The translations under genes were made by a program, and so were the position numbers. Below the pieces are notes generated by a model. It was given only the letters and a program-made list of their open reading frames with translations. It was not told where the DNA came from and made no database searches. Below, one piece after another: positions 34,028 to 42,567 of a stretch of 64,000 bases of DNA; the stretch's first letter is position 1, and every line of letters starts with the position of its first letter. This DNA comes from JAKACA01 sp049510975 (GTDB lineage: Bacteria; Actinomycetota; Acidimicrobiia; Acidimicrobiales; Bog-793), in contig JBEKYM010000029.1 in the NCBI GenBank assembly GCA_049510975.1, positions 1 through 64,000 on the forward strand, written 5' to 3'.

Positions 34028-35247
34028 CCTACCACTCCCAGACAACGCCCGAGAGCGACGACGTCGCCCATGCGACCGTCGTCGAGCTCTCCGCGCTCAT
34101 CGACGGCGCCCTTGCCAAGGGGCAGGCCGCCGCCGCCAGCGCGCACGTCACCGATTGTCCCGACTGCCGTCAAGAGCTGACGCGCTTGAGGTCGGCCCGC
34201 GACGCCGTCGCCAGCGCCAGCTTCCCGGTGGCGCCGGCTGGTGCGGGCGACCGGGCCGTGGTGGCGGCCCTCTTCGTGACTTCGCTCTCCTTGGTGGCCC
34301 AGGCGGCCCGCGACTCCGGCGTAGCCATCGAGGCGCAGCCGGCGGCCGGGGCCGTTGCACTGCCCCCAGAGGCGTCGGCGCCGCAACCCGACTCCTCCAC
34401 AGCGCCAGCGCTCGCGGCGTCACCGGTTCCCGGCTTCGTGGCGGGGCGGATACCGGTTCTGGCCACCGGCGCACACAGCGCCGGCCCGTCGGTTGACCGC
34501 CGGCGCACCGATCGCCGAGCGCCCGTGGCCGGCGCTTCAGGGTCGGGTCAAGAGCTCGGGCAGCGCCGTATCCGGTTCGTGGCGGCGGTGGCCGCCCTCG
34601 TGCTCGTGCTCGGCGGCATCGGTGCCGGCGTGGCCGCCCTGTTGAGCTCCTCCCCTCACCAGGCGTCCGCCCTTGACCATCACCCGACGCAGACGTCGGC
34701 TCCGTCCTCGCCTCACAGCACCACGACCGTGCCGGTCGTCAACGGCGGGAACGCCGGGCCCGCCGCCGTGGCCCTCAGCCTGCAACTGCGCCTCGACACC
34801 GGGCCGGCGTCGTGCGCGAAAGTCTCCCGTCACCTGGAGAACGTCCATGGCGTCCTCGTCGCCCTCAACCCGAAGGCCTCGTCCAGCGCCGTCTCCGCCT
34901 TGCCGGGCAGCGGGCCGACCGCCACGTGCGCGACGCTCGGCCCTGCCTTTGCCACGCTGTCGAGCGCGGACATCACCCACCTGTCGATACAACCCGTCAG
35001 CGGGACGCCGCCCTCCTCGGCGAACGCGAGCGGAACCCCGGTGGACGTCGTCATCGACGTGAAGCCGACGGCGTTCACGAGCTCTGCGACGCTGGGGGCG
35101 GCCGAGCGGAGCGGTTCCACGACCGAGGTGCTCGCCCAGGGCGCCGACCTCGGCACCGCCGTCGTCACGAACGGCACGGTCGTCACGCTCGCCGTCAGCT
35201 CCTCACCCGTGGCGAAGTTCCTCCGGGAGAACCTCCCGGTTCGCTGA
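34024..35247 (+). CDS. Membrane anti-sigma factor with zinc-finger HC2 domain
   Basis: 407 residues. A cytosolic N-terminus carries the ZAS-type motif His41-x3-Cys45-x2-Cys48, a long Ala/Pro-rich linker follows, then one transmembrane helix (~184-207) and a ~195-residue extracytoplasmic Ser/Thr-rich domain with two Cys (~265 and ~305). The Zn-binding motif in anti-sigma factors senses thiol oxidation or holds the sigma factor; the outer domain would sense an envelope signal. The ATG overlaps the sigma stop. The linker between ZAS and membrane (~130 residues) is unusually long. Confidence 0.85.
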   Translation: MTYHSQTTPESDDVAHATVVELSALIDGALAKGQAAAASAHVTDCPDCRQELTRLRSARDAVASASFPVAPAGAGDRAVVAALFVTSLSLVAQAARDSGVAIEAQPAAGAVALPPEASAPQPDSSTAPALAASPVPGFVAGRIPVLATGAHSAGPSVDRRRTDRRAPVAGASGSGQELGQRRIRFVAAVAALVLVLGGIGAGVAALLSSSPHQASALDHHPTQTSAPSSPHSTTTVPVVNGGNAGPAAVALSLQLRLDTGPASCAKVSRHLENVHGVLVALNPKASSSAVSALPGSGPTATCATLGPAFATLSSADITHLSIQPVSGTPPSSANASGTPVDVVIDVKPTAFTSSATLGAAERSGSTTEVLAQGADLGTAVVTNGTVVTLAVSSSPVAKFLRENLPVR

Positions 35248-35315
35248 GGCCAACCAGTCCGCTCGAGCTGGATCGGCGGCCAGGCGCCGTCCCATGATCG
35301 ATAGGTTGCAGGCCC

Positions 35316-36572
35316 ATGGCGGCGCGCCGACTGCTCGTCGACATCGAGCCGCTGCGGTCCTCGCCGCAGTTCCGGCGTCTTTGGACCGGGTACCTCTTCA
35401 GCGTCCTCGGCTCACAGCTCACCGTCGTGGCGGTGCCCTATCAGGTGTACCGCATCACCCACTCGTCGCTCGACGTCGGCCTCATCGGCCTCGCCCAGAT
35501 CGGCCCTGTCCTCCTCGGCGCCCTTGCCGGCGGCTCGGTGGCCGATGCGTTCGACCGCCGCCGGGTCCTGCTCGCCAGCCAGACCCTGCTGGCCATGTGC
35601 AGCATCGGACTGCTCGTCAACGCTTCGGCCGGCCATCCGCTGCTCTGGCCTCTCTACGTGCTGTCGGGTGCCAGCGCCGGCTTTGCCGCCATGGATGTCT
35701 CGACGCGGGCGGCAGTGTTCGCCAACCTCGTGGAGCGCCGCCAGCTGGTCTCCGCCAACGCCTTGTGGCAGCTGCTCTTCCAGATCGGCACCGTCGTCGG
35801 GCCGGCGGTCGCCGGCGTGCTCCTCGCCAAGATCGGCGTGGCCTCGGCCTACGGGGCCGACTCGGCCACGTTCGTCATCTCGTTGGCCTCGGTCTGGAGC
35901 CTGGCGCCGCTGCCGCCGCTCGAGGGTGGCACGCGCTTCGGCTGGCAGTCGATGAAGGAAGGGCTTGCCTTCCTGCGCGGCCGGCAAGTCCTCCAAGCTT
36001 CGTTCGTGATCGATCTGAACGCCATGGTCCTCGGCATGCCCCGCGCCCTGTTCCCGGCACTGGCCCTCACCCGCTTTCGCGGCGGCGCCCAGACGCTCGG
36101 CCTGCTGTACGCCGCCCCTGGCGTCGGGGCACTCGCCGGTGCCGGACTTGCCGGCTGGGTGACCTCGGTGCGCCGGCAGGGTCGGGCCGTGCTCGTGTCG
36201 GTGGCGATCTGGGGCCTCAGCATCGCCGCCTTCGGCATCGTCCTGTGGCTCCCCGGCGCCCTCGTGCTGCTGGCCGTGGCGGGAGCAGCCGATGTCATCT
36301 CTGCGGTGTTCCGCGGGACGATCCTGCAGACCGAGGCGCCGGATGCGCTGAGGGGGAGGGTTTCGTCGATCCATACGGCCGTCGTGACCGGAGGGCCGCG
36401 GCTCGGTGACGTCGAGGCCGGCGTCGTCGCTTCGCTCGCCGGCGTGCCGACTTCGGTCATCTCCGGCGGGCTCGGGTGCCTCGTCGGGGTCGGTCTCGTC
36501 TGGCGCCTGATGCCGCGTCTGGCGGCCTATGTCGCCCCGAAGAGCGGCCTCGACGGCGAGCATGCGACGTGA
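35316..36572 (+). CDS. MFS transporter (EntS-like exporter family)
   Basis: 418 residues, 12 predicted helices, beginning SSPQFRRLWTGYLFSVLGSQLT, which is typical of the MFS_3/EntS branch. Motif A is GGSVADAFDRRRVLLASQ. EntS exports enterobactin in enterobacteria; other members export various small molecules, and no siderophore genes lie nearby. TAGGTT lies 8 bp before the ATG and there is no Shine-Dalgarno, so transcription may start close to the start codon. Next gene is 28 bp downstream. Confidence 0.88.
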   Translation: MAARRLLVDIEPLRSSPQFRRLWTGYLFSVLGSQLTVVAVPYQVYRITHSSLDVGLIGLAQIGPVLLGALAGGSVADAFDRRRVLLASQTLLAMCSIGLLVNASAGHPLLWPLYVLSGASAGFAAMDVSTRAAVFANLVERRQLVSANALWQLLFQIGTVVGPAVAGVLLAKIGVASAYGADSATFVISLASVWSLAPLPPLEGGTRFGWQSMKEGLAFLRGRQVLQASFVIDLNAMVLGMPRALFPALALTRFRGGAQTLGLLYAAPGVGALAGAGLAGWVTSVRRQGRAVLVSVAIWGLSIAAFGIVLWLPGALVLLAVAGAADVISAVFRGTILQTEAPDALRGRVSSIHTAVVTGGPRLGDVEAGVVASLAGVPTSVISGGLGCLVGVGLVWRLMPRLAAYVAPKSGLDGEHAT

Positions 36573-36600
36573 CGGGAGGCTTTGTGCAAGGTTGGGGAGC

Positions 36601-37269
36601 ATGATCGTCGGCATCCTCGGAGGTACAGGCCCGGCCGGCAAGGCCCTGGCGGCCAGGCTGGCGTCGGTCGGCCTCGACGTCGAAATCGGCTCGCGCCAGC
36701 GGGAACGGGCCTCCGACATCGCCGCCGAGCTCCAAGGCAAATGGCCCGACCGCCAGCTGCGGCTGTCCGGCGTCGCCAACGAAACGGCATGTGCCGCCGA
36801 CATCGTCGTGCTGGCCACCCCCTGGGACGGCGCCGCCCCGCTGGCGCGCTCGCTGGCACCGCACCTCGAGGGCAAGGTCCTCGTCTCCATGGTGAACGCC
36901 CTCGGCAAAGTGGGTGACGAGCTGCTCGCCCTCGTGCCACCGAGCGGCTCCATCAGCATCGCCGTGCAGCAGGCCGTGCCCGGTGCCCTCGTGGCGGGGG
37001 CGTTCCATCACCTGCCGGCCCGTGTGCTGGCCGACCTGGACCGGTCGCTCGATGCCGACGTGCTCGTCTGCTCGGACCATGCGCAGGCGACCGCAGCTGC
37101 CGTCGCCCTCACCGACCTCATCCCAGGCTGTCGGGGAGTCGACGCCGGGTCATTGTCGGCGGCGGCGGCCATCGAGGCCTTTACCGCTGTGCTGATCGGG
37201 ATCAACATCAAGCACCGGGCCCACGCCAGCATCAAGTTGACAGGGTTCCACCCTGGCGGGGGATCGTGA
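36601..37269 (+). CDS. npdG: F420H2:NADP+ oxidoreductase (NPDR)
   Basis: 222 residues with a Rossmann fold starting MIVGILGGTGPAGKALA and a GSRQRERA phosphate-binding turn that favours NADP(H). Later elements (VVLATPWDGA, VQQAVPGALVAGAFHHLPA, and a C-terminal helix ending KHRAHASIKLTG) match the F420-dependent NADP reductase family. It passes hydride between F420 and NADP, implying that the organism makes coenzyme F420. GGGGAG precedes ATG 36601. The stop overlaps the start of the MshC-like gene (GTGA). Confidence 0.87.
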   Translation: MIVGILGGTGPAGKALAARLASVGLDVEIGSRQRERASDIAAELQGKWPDRQLRLSGVANETACAADIVVLATPWDGAAPLARSLAPHLEGKVLVSMVNALGKVGDELLALVPPSGSISIAVQQAVPGALVAGAFHHLPARVLADLDRSLDADVLVCSDHAQATAAAVALTDLIPGCRGVDAGSLSAAAAIEAFTAVLIGINIKHRAHASIKLTGFHPGGGS

Positions 37270-38384
37270 GCATGCGGTTGTACGACACAGCTCGAGAGGC
37301 GGTCGTGCCCTTCGAGCCCGGCCCCGTCGTGACGATGTACACGTGCGGGATCACGCCCTATGACGCAGCTCATCTCGGCCACGCCATGGTGTATGTGACC
37401 TATGACGTCCTCCAGCGCCGCCTGCGCGACCTCGGCCACCGGACCGAGTGCGTGCGAAACATCACCGACGTCGACGACGACATCCTCCGCAAGGCACGCG
37501 AGCTCGGTGTGCACTACCTCGACCTCGCTGCCGGCGAGATCGCTCGTTTCGACCACGACATGCGGGCGCTCAACCTCCTGCCGGCGACGAGCGAGCCTCG
37601 GGCAACCTCGGCCATCCCCGACATCCTCGGGTTCATCGGCATGGTGCTCGATGCCGGACATGCCTATCGAGCGGGCGGGGCGGTGTACTTCGACGTGTCG
37701 TCGTTTCCCCGCTTCGGACAGGTGAGCCATTACGAGCGCGCCGAGATGTTGCGGCTGGCGGCCGAGCGAGGAGGGAACCCCGAGGACCCGTTCAAGGACG
37801 ACCCCCTCGACTTCGTCCTGTGGCAGCCGTCCGCCGAGGACGAGCCCGCTTGGGACTCGCTCTGGGGCAAAGGCCGGCCGGGCTGGCACATCGAGTGCTC
37901 GGCACTCGCCTTGCGCGAGCTTGGCACGACGATCGACTTGCACGGTGGAGGGGACGATCTCGTGTTCCCGCACCACGAGTGCGAGGCCGCGCAGTCAGAG
38001 GCTGCCACGGGCGCCACGTTCGTCCGTCACTGGATGCACGTCGGCATGGTCCGCCTCGGTGGCGAGAAGATGTCGAAATCGCTCGGCAACCTCGTGTTCG
38101 TCCATACGTTGCTCGAGAGCCACGACCCCGCCGTGATCCGGTTGGCCCTTCTCGGCCAGCATTACCGCAGCAGCTGGGACTTCGACGGCTCTCTCCTCGA
38201 CAACGCCGCCGAGCGCCTCGATCTCTGGAGGCGGGCCGGCGACGGTGAAGGCGCCCTGGAAGCAGTCCGAGTGCGCCTGGACGACGACCTCGACACCGCA
38301 GGAGCGCTGGCGGCCATCGATGCAGCGGCCGCGTCGGGCGTCGGCGTCAGCCGGGCGGCAGCCCTCCTCGGCGTGGAGATCTGA
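37266..38384 (+). CDS. mshC: MshC-like cysteine ligase (class I cysteinyl-tRNA-synthetase fold)
   Basis: 372 residues. The ATP-binding HIGH-type region reads MYTCGITPYDAAHLGHA, the hallmark of MshC rather than CysS, whose counterpart is CGPTVYD. Zinc ligands are Cys27, Cys211, His236 and Glu240, and the KMSKS loop is at 268-272 within GGEKMSKSLGNLVFV. The C-terminal anticodon-binding region of CysS is missing, which also fits MshC, although it is somewhat shorter than the ~410 residues I recall for mycobacterial MshC. MshC joins Cys to GlcN-inositol in mycothiol synthesis. A divergent Cys-ligase with another acceptor cannot be excluded. GTG 37266 overlaps the npdG stop; ATG 37272 is possible. 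Confidence 0.75.
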   Translation: MSMRLYDTAREAVVPFEPGPVVTMYTCGITPYDAAHLGHAMVYVTYDVLQRRLRDLGHRTECVRNITDVDDDILRKARELGVHYLDLAAGEIARFDHDMRALNLLPATSEPRATSAIPDILGFIGMVLDAGHAYRAGGAVYFDVSSFPRFGQVSHYERAEMLRLAAERGGNPEDPFKDDPLDFVLWQPSAEDEPAWDSLWGKGRPGWHIECSALALRELGTTIDLHGGGDDLVFPHHECEAAQSEAATGATFVRHWMHVGMVRLGGEKMSKSLGNLVFVHTLLESHDPAVIRLALLGQHYRSSWDFDGSLLDNAAERLDLWRRAGDGEGALEAVRVRLDDDLDTAGALAAIDAAAASGVGVSRAAALLGVEI

Positions 38385-38429
38385 AGTTCCGGCAGGCCGG
38401 TTCTCGCCGGCTGACCGCCCCGCGCCCTC

Positions 38430-38435
38430 TAAATT
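38430..38435 (+). promoter_or_regulatory. Predicted leaderless -10 element of thrS
   Basis: TAAATT ends 6 nt before the ATG at 38442, and there is no Shine-Dalgarno. It is the AT-richest stretch around. No T-box or other leader is possible with this start. Confidence 0.45.
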
Positions 38436-38441
38436 GACTTG

Positions 38442-40433
38442 ATGACCGCCGAAATCACCGTCGTCCTGCCCGACGGGAGCGAACGCTCCCTGCCTGAGGG
38501 CTCGACTGGCACGACGTTGGCGGCCTCGATCGGCCGCCGGCTGGCCGAAGACGCCGTCGCCGTCGACGTGAACGGGGATCTCTGGGACCTCGGGCGAGTG
38601 CTTCCGGACCGGGCCAAGGTCTCGATCGTCACTCGGGGGACCGAGGAGGGCCGGGCGGTGCTGCGGCACTCGACGGCCCATGTGCTCGCTCAGGCGGTGC
38701 TTTCGCTGTGGCCCGGGGCGCGTTTCGCCATCGGACCGTCGATCGCCGACGGCTTCTACTACGACTTCGAGCTTCCCGGTGGCGCTCATTTCTCCGACAC
38801 CGACCTCGAGCGCATCGATGTCCGCATGCGCGAGATCGTGGCGGAATCCCAGCCATTCGTGCGCGAGGAGCACTCGATCGGCGACGGCCTCGAGCTGTTC
38901 GCCGACCAGCCCTACAAGCGCGAGATCATCCAAGGCGTCGCCGATCGCGCCGCCGACCCTGAGCTCCTCGCCGAGGCCGGTGGGGACATCGGGGAGGTCA
39001 CCGCCTATCGCAATACCGACGACTTCGTCGATCTGTGTCGCGGCCCGCACGTGCCCAGCACGGACCGGCTCGGGCATTTCCAGCTCATGCGCGTCGCCGG
39101 CGCCTACTGGCGAGGCGACGAGCATCGCCCCCAGCTGCAACGGATCTACGGGACCGCCTGGGAGAGCGCCAAGGCCCTGGCGGAGCATCTGCACCGGCTC
39201 GAGGAGGCAGAGCGGCGCGACCATCGCCGTCTCGGCGCCGAGCTCGACCTCTTCTCGTTCCCGAACGAGATCGGTTCCGGGCTTGCGGTCTTTCATCCGA
39301 AGGGCGGCCTGATCCGCAAGATCATGGAGGACTACTCGCGCCGGCGCCACGAGGAAGCCGGGTACGACTTCGTCAACACACCTCACATCACCAAGGCCGA
39401 GCTGTTCGAGACCTCGGGCCATCTCGAGTGGTTCGCCGAGGGGATGTTCCCGCCGATGGAGCTCGACGAGGGGCAGAAGTACTACCTGAAGCCGATGAAC
39501 TGCCCCTTCCACATCCTCATCTACCGCAGTCGCCAGCGGTCCTACCGCGAGCTGCCCATGCGGCTGTTCGAATTCGGCTCCGTGTACCGCTACGAGAAGT
39601 CCGGCGTCGTCCATGGCCTGACTCGGGTTCGCGGCATGACCCAGGACGATGCTCACATCTTCTGCACGCGGGAACAGATGGCTGCCGAGCTCGCCTCGCT
39701 GCTCACCTTCGTGCTCGACCTCTTGCGTGACTACGGTCTCGACGACTTCTACCTGGAGCTCTCGACCCGGCCGGACGGCAAGGCGGTCGGCACCGACGAG
39801 GACTGGGCGAGCGCTACTGAGGCACTGCGGCTCGCAGCCGAGGCGATGAACCTGGAGCTCGTGCTCGACGAAGGCGGTGGCGCCTTCTACGGTCCCAAGA
39901 TCTCGGTGCAGGCCCGCGACGCCATCGGACGCACCTGGCAGATGTCGACGATCCAGCTCGACTACAACGAGCCCCTCCGCTTCGGCCTCGAGTACATCGG
40001 CGCCGACAACGGCCGGCACACGCCGGTCATGATCCACCGGGCGCTCTTCGGCTCGGTCGAGCGTTTCTTCGGCGTCCTCCTCGAGCACTACGCCGGCGCC
40101 TTCCCGATGTGGCTGGCGCCCGTGCAGGCGCGCGTCCTGCCCGTGCGCAACGACCATGAGGCGTATGCCGATCGGGTCGTGAGCGAGCTCAAGTCTGCCG
40201 GACTCCGCGTGGACTCCGAGGCCGCGAGCGAACCGCTCGGTGCCCGCATCCGCCGGGCCAAGCTCGAGAAGCTGCCCTACGTCCTCGTGGTGGGCGACAC
40301 CGACGTTGTCGCCGGCACCGTCGGTGTGAACGGGCGCGGCGACGCCCCGCCCGAACGTGACGTTCCCCTGGCGGAGTTCGTCCTGCGTGCCACCGCCGAG
40401 GCGGCACCTCCGGAGCGGGCCGCGACGGCGTGA
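38442..40433 (+). CDS. thrS: Threonyl-tRNA synthetase
   Basis: 663 residues with all ThrRS modules: TGS domain (1-64), N2 editing domain with HSTAH (His76, His80) and CRGPH (Cys199, His203), class II catalytic core (~240-540) with zinc ligands Cys354 in MNCPFH and His405 in QDDAH, and an anticodon-binding domain (~550-650). It charges tRNA-Thr and edits Ser-tRNA. ATG 38442 is preferred over the in-frame TTG at 38439. It opens the conserved actinobacterial block thrS, HIT, pgsA, patA, pimA. The stop overlaps the HIT start. Confidence 0.97.
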   Translation: MTAEITVVLPDGSERSLPEGSTGTTLAASIGRRLAEDAVAVDVNGDLWDLGRVLPDRAKVSIVTRGTEEGRAVLRHSTAHVLAQAVLSLWPGARFAIGPSIADGFYYDFELPGGAHFSDTDLERIDVRMREIVAESQPFVREEHSIGDGLELFADQPYKREIIQGVADRAADPELLAEAGGDIGEVTAYRNTDDFVDLCRGPHVPSTDRLGHFQLMRVAGAYWRGDEHRPQLQRIYGTAWESAKALAEHLHRLEEAERRDHRRLGAELDLFSFPNEIGSGLAVFHPKGGLIRKIMEDYSRRRHEEAGYDFVNTPHITKAELFETSGHLEWFAEGMFPPMELDEGQKYYLKPMNCPFHILIYRSRQRSYRELPMRLFEFGSVYRYEKSGVVHGLTRVRGMTQDDAHIFCTREQMAAELASLLTFVLDLLRDYGLDDFYLELSTRPDGKAVGTDEDWASATEALRLAAEAMNLELVLDEGGGAFYGPKISVQARDAIGRTWQMSTIQLDYNEPLRFGLEYIGADNGRHTPVMIHRALFGSVERFFGVLLEHYAGAFPMWLAPVQARVLPVRNDHEAYADRVVSELKSAGLRVDSEAASEPLGARIRRAKLEKLPYVLVVGDTDVVAGTVGVNGRGDAPPERDVPLAEFVLRATAEAAPPERAATA

Positions 40434-40984
40434 GCCTCGAGCGCCTCTGGGCCGGATGGCGGGCCGCCTACGTCGGCTCGACCGGAGCCTCCGCCGGGGA
40501 TCTCGCCGCCGGCGGCGCCGAGCCTGCCGTCGGAACGGCGTCGGGCTCGGCCGATGAGGGTTGCGTGTTCTGCGCCATCGTCGCCTCGCCCGCGCCGGAC
40601 GAGGAGCGCTACGTCGTGTGGTCGGACGAGACGACCGTCGCCGTGCTCAATGCGTTTCCCTACGCGTCGGGTCACATCCTCGTGATGCCCCGCCGCCATG
40701 TGAGAGAGCTGGAGGAGATGACCTCCGACGAGGGCACCCGCCTCTGGGCAGCGGTCCACGACGGTGTCGTCGCCGTCAAAGGGGCCTATCAACCGGACGG
40801 CCTGAACCTCGGCCTCAACCTCGGCCGAGCGGCCGGAGCGGGCATTCCTGCCCATCTGCACGTCCACATCGTCCCGCGATGGCTTGGCGACACGAACTTC
40901 ATGACCGCCACGGCGGAGGTTCGGGTCCTGCCGGAGGCTCTCGGCGACAGTTGGCAGCGGCTGCGAGCGACATGGGCCTGTTAG
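40430..40984 (+). CDS. HIT-family nucleotide hydrolase/phosphorylase
   Basis: 184 residues. The histidine triad HLHVHIV (His142, His144, His146) is near the C-terminus, and Cys45/Cys48 (CVFC) are part of a likely zinc site with upstream His. This is the HIT protein found next to thrS and pgsA in actinobacteria (Rv2613c type, an Ap4A phosphorylase in M. tuberculosis). It degrades Ap4A or related nucleotides, some of which are made by aminoacyl-tRNA synthetases. The GTG start overlaps the thrS stop, implying coupling. An Ala/Gly-rich stretch (~20-42) is a small N-terminal extension. Confidence 0.92.
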   Translation: MSLERLWAGWRAAYVGSTGASAGDLAAGGAEPAVGTASGSADEGCVFCAIVASPAPDEERYVVWSDETTVAVLNAFPYASGHILVMPRRHVRELEEMTSDEGTRLWAAVHDGVVAVKGAYQPDGLNLGLNLGRAAGAGIPAHLHVHIVPRWLGDTNFMTATAEVRVLPEALGDSWQRLRATWAC

Positions 40985-41727
40985 GCCGCCGGGGCTCCGG
41001 CGACGACGAGCCCGTCGCACCGACGTTCGGTCCGTCCCGGCGGCCGCCGAAGGAGTGGGCGCGCGTGCGGGTCACCGACGACCTCCTCGTGATCCGCCTC
41101 GGCGGCTGGCGGGCGGTCTGGGCCACGACGCGGACGCTGCGAATCCCGATCGGCGCCGTAGTTGCGGTCGCCCATGACCCTGCTGCCCATCAGCGCGTCA
41201 ACACCCGCCTCCGCAAGACCCGCGGCAGCCGGACCGCCCTGTTCAAGCTCGGCGCCCACCACGGACGGGTTGGCTGGTCCTTCTGGGCGTGCGGGCTGGC
41301 GAGAAACGCCGTCGTCATCGAGACCTCAGGCGTCCGCTACCGCTTCGTCGTCGTGGAGGTCGCCAACCCGAAGGACGTTGTGAAGGCCGTCCGGGAGGGC
41401 GCCGGAATCGCACCGCCGGCGCCAGCTCGCGCCCCGACCGTGCGGCCGATCACCGCCGCCCGCCGCTTGCGGCGGGATGCCGGCGAGGCGGCCGGCGGGC
41501 GATCCGGCTCGTCCGGCGGCGGCTCGGGCCGCAGGACGTCCGGTCCGGTGCCGAGTCCTGCTCGACCGCGACCGGCCTCGGGGTCGGCGAAGCGCAGCGC
41601 CGGCAGCTCGCCGGCGACAGAGCCGGGTCGGACTGCCACCGGGTCCGATGCCGGCAAGGGCGATGTGGGCAAGGGCGACGCGGGCAAGGGCGACGTGGGC
41701 GCCGACGACGGCGGTACGGGCGGGTGA
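40972..41727 (+). CDS. PH-like domain protein with repetitive tail
   Basis: 251 residues. Residues ~25-140 form a beta-rich domain (WARVRVTDDLLVIRLGGWRA, then FWACGLARNAVVIETSG) that may be PH-like. The rest is a low-complexity Gly/Ser/Ala/Arg tail ending in three 5-residue repeats (GKGDV-type) encoded by three 15-bp tandem units. No signal peptide or membrane helix. ATG 40972 overlaps the HIT stop by 13 bp, so it belongs to the thrS operon. Function unknown. Confidence 0.65.
   Translation: MGLLGRRGSGDDEPVAPTFGPSRRPPKEWARVRVTDDLLVIRLGGWRAVWATTRTLRIPIGAVVAVAHDPAAHQRVNTRLRKTRGSRTALFKLGAHHGRVGWSFWACGLARNAVVIETSGVRYRFVVVEVANPKDVVKAVREGAGIAPPAPARAPTVRPITAARRLRRDAGEAAGGRSGSSGGGSGRRTSGPVPSPARPRPASGSAKRSAGSSPATEPGRTATGSDAGKGDVGKGDAGKGDVGADDGGTGG
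41653..41697 (+). repeat. Three 15-bp tandem repeats in a coding tail
   Basis: Units ggcaagggcgaYgYg at 41653, 41668 and 41683 differ at two positions. Each encodes Gly-Lys-Gly-Asp-Val/Ala. Unit length keeps frame, so copy number could vary without breaking the protein. Confidence 0.8.
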
Positions 41728-41773
41728 CTCCGACACAGCCGGCGCGAGGTGCCGCCGGTCTGGTCGAGCCACG

Positions 41774-42538
41774 ATGGACACTGGGCATCGTTTGACCACG
41801 GCAGCACCGATGGACTTCGAGCGGTTCCTGGACGTGGTGCCGAGGGAGGCGGCCCGGCTGGCGGTCGTGACCGCCCCGCTGCTCGACGAGCGCGTCCCGA
41901 GCTGCCCGGACTGGACGGCGCGTGAGCTCGTCGGTCACCTCTGGCGGGTGTACTGGTTCTGGCACGCCCAGGTGATCGCGGCCGACCCGACCGATCGCGT
42001 CGATCCCGGCGATCGCCCGCTGGACCCTGACGCCGAGCCAGGCGACGCCCTCGAGCTAGCAGCTGCCGAGCTCGTGGAGGCGATGCGTGGCGCCGGGGCG
42101 GGGGCCTCGTGCTGGAACTGGTCCGGGGTGAATCCGACCGTCTCCTGGCTGGCGCGCCGGATGGCCCTCGAAACCGCAGTCCACCGCTACGACGGCGAGC
42201 TCTGCGCCGGCACTCCGGGCACGATCGACGCCGACCTGGCCGCCGACGGGATCGACGAGTACCTGCGCGTCCATCTGTTCGCCGACATCCCCGATGCGCC
42301 GACGGCAACCCTCGGGGGCACGCTCTGCCTGGCGTGCTCGGATACCGGGGACGCCTGGACGGTGGAGATCGGCATGGGACGCCTGCGCGTGCGAGAGGGG
42401 CGCGGGCCGGCCTCGGCCTGCCTGCTCGGGCCGGCATCGCACTTGCTGCTGTTCGTGTGGAACCGGATCGGGGTCGAGGGTCTCGAGCTCACGGGCGATC
42501 CCGCCGTGGCGAGCGCCTGGGCCGGCCTTCCCCATTGA
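41774..42538 (+). CDS. Maleylpyruvate-isomerase-fold (MDMPI/DinB-like) protein
   Basis: 254 residues. The N-terminal four-helix DinB-like domain has candidate metal ligands His55 (VGHLW), Glu133 and His137 (MALETAVHRYDGE), matching the His/ExxxH pattern of mycothiol-dependent maleylpyruvate isomerase. A C-terminal domain follows, ending WNRIGVEGLELTGDPA, also typical. Such enzymes use mycothiol as thiol cofactor in isomerisation or detoxification; substrate unknown. ATG 41774 or ATG 41810 may be the start. It converges with the EF-G paralogue across a shared terminator. Confidence 0.82.
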   Translation: MDTGHRLTTAAPMDFERFLDVVPREAARLAVVTAPLLDERVPSCPDWTARELVGHLWRVYWFWHAQVIAADPTDRVDPGDRPLDPDAEPGDALELAAAELVEAMRGAGAGASCWNWSGVNPTVSWLARRMALETAVHRYDGELCAGTPGTIDADLAADGIDEYLRVHLFADIPDAPTATLGGTLCLACSDTGDAWTVEIGMGRLRVREGRGPASACLLGPASHLLLFVWNRIGVEGLELTGDPAVASAWAGLPH

Positions 42539-42545
42539 GCCGCTC

Positions 42546-42564
42546 GGTGCCCCGACCGGGCGCC
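42546..42564. terminator. Terminator between convergent genes
   Basis: ggtgccc and gggcgcc form a 7-bp stem (one G-T pair) with a 5-nt loop in the 29-bp gap between the MDMPI and EF-G paralogue stops. It can serve both strands; no clear T-runs. Confidence 0.4.
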
Positions 42565-42567
42565 GCC

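Noticed and set aside
37266..38384. Assignment as ordinary cysteinyl-tRNA synthetase
   Set aside because: The HIGH-region motif is CGITPYD rather than CGPTVYD and the anticodon-binding region is missing; MshC-type is the better fit, though not certain.
38385..38441. T-box or other riboswitch for thrS
   Set aside because: The gap is only 57 bp and the predicted -10 element lies 6 nt before the start, leaving no leader.
41653..41697. CRISPR-like short repeats
   Set aside because: Units are 15 bp, contiguous without spacers and in frame within a coding tail.
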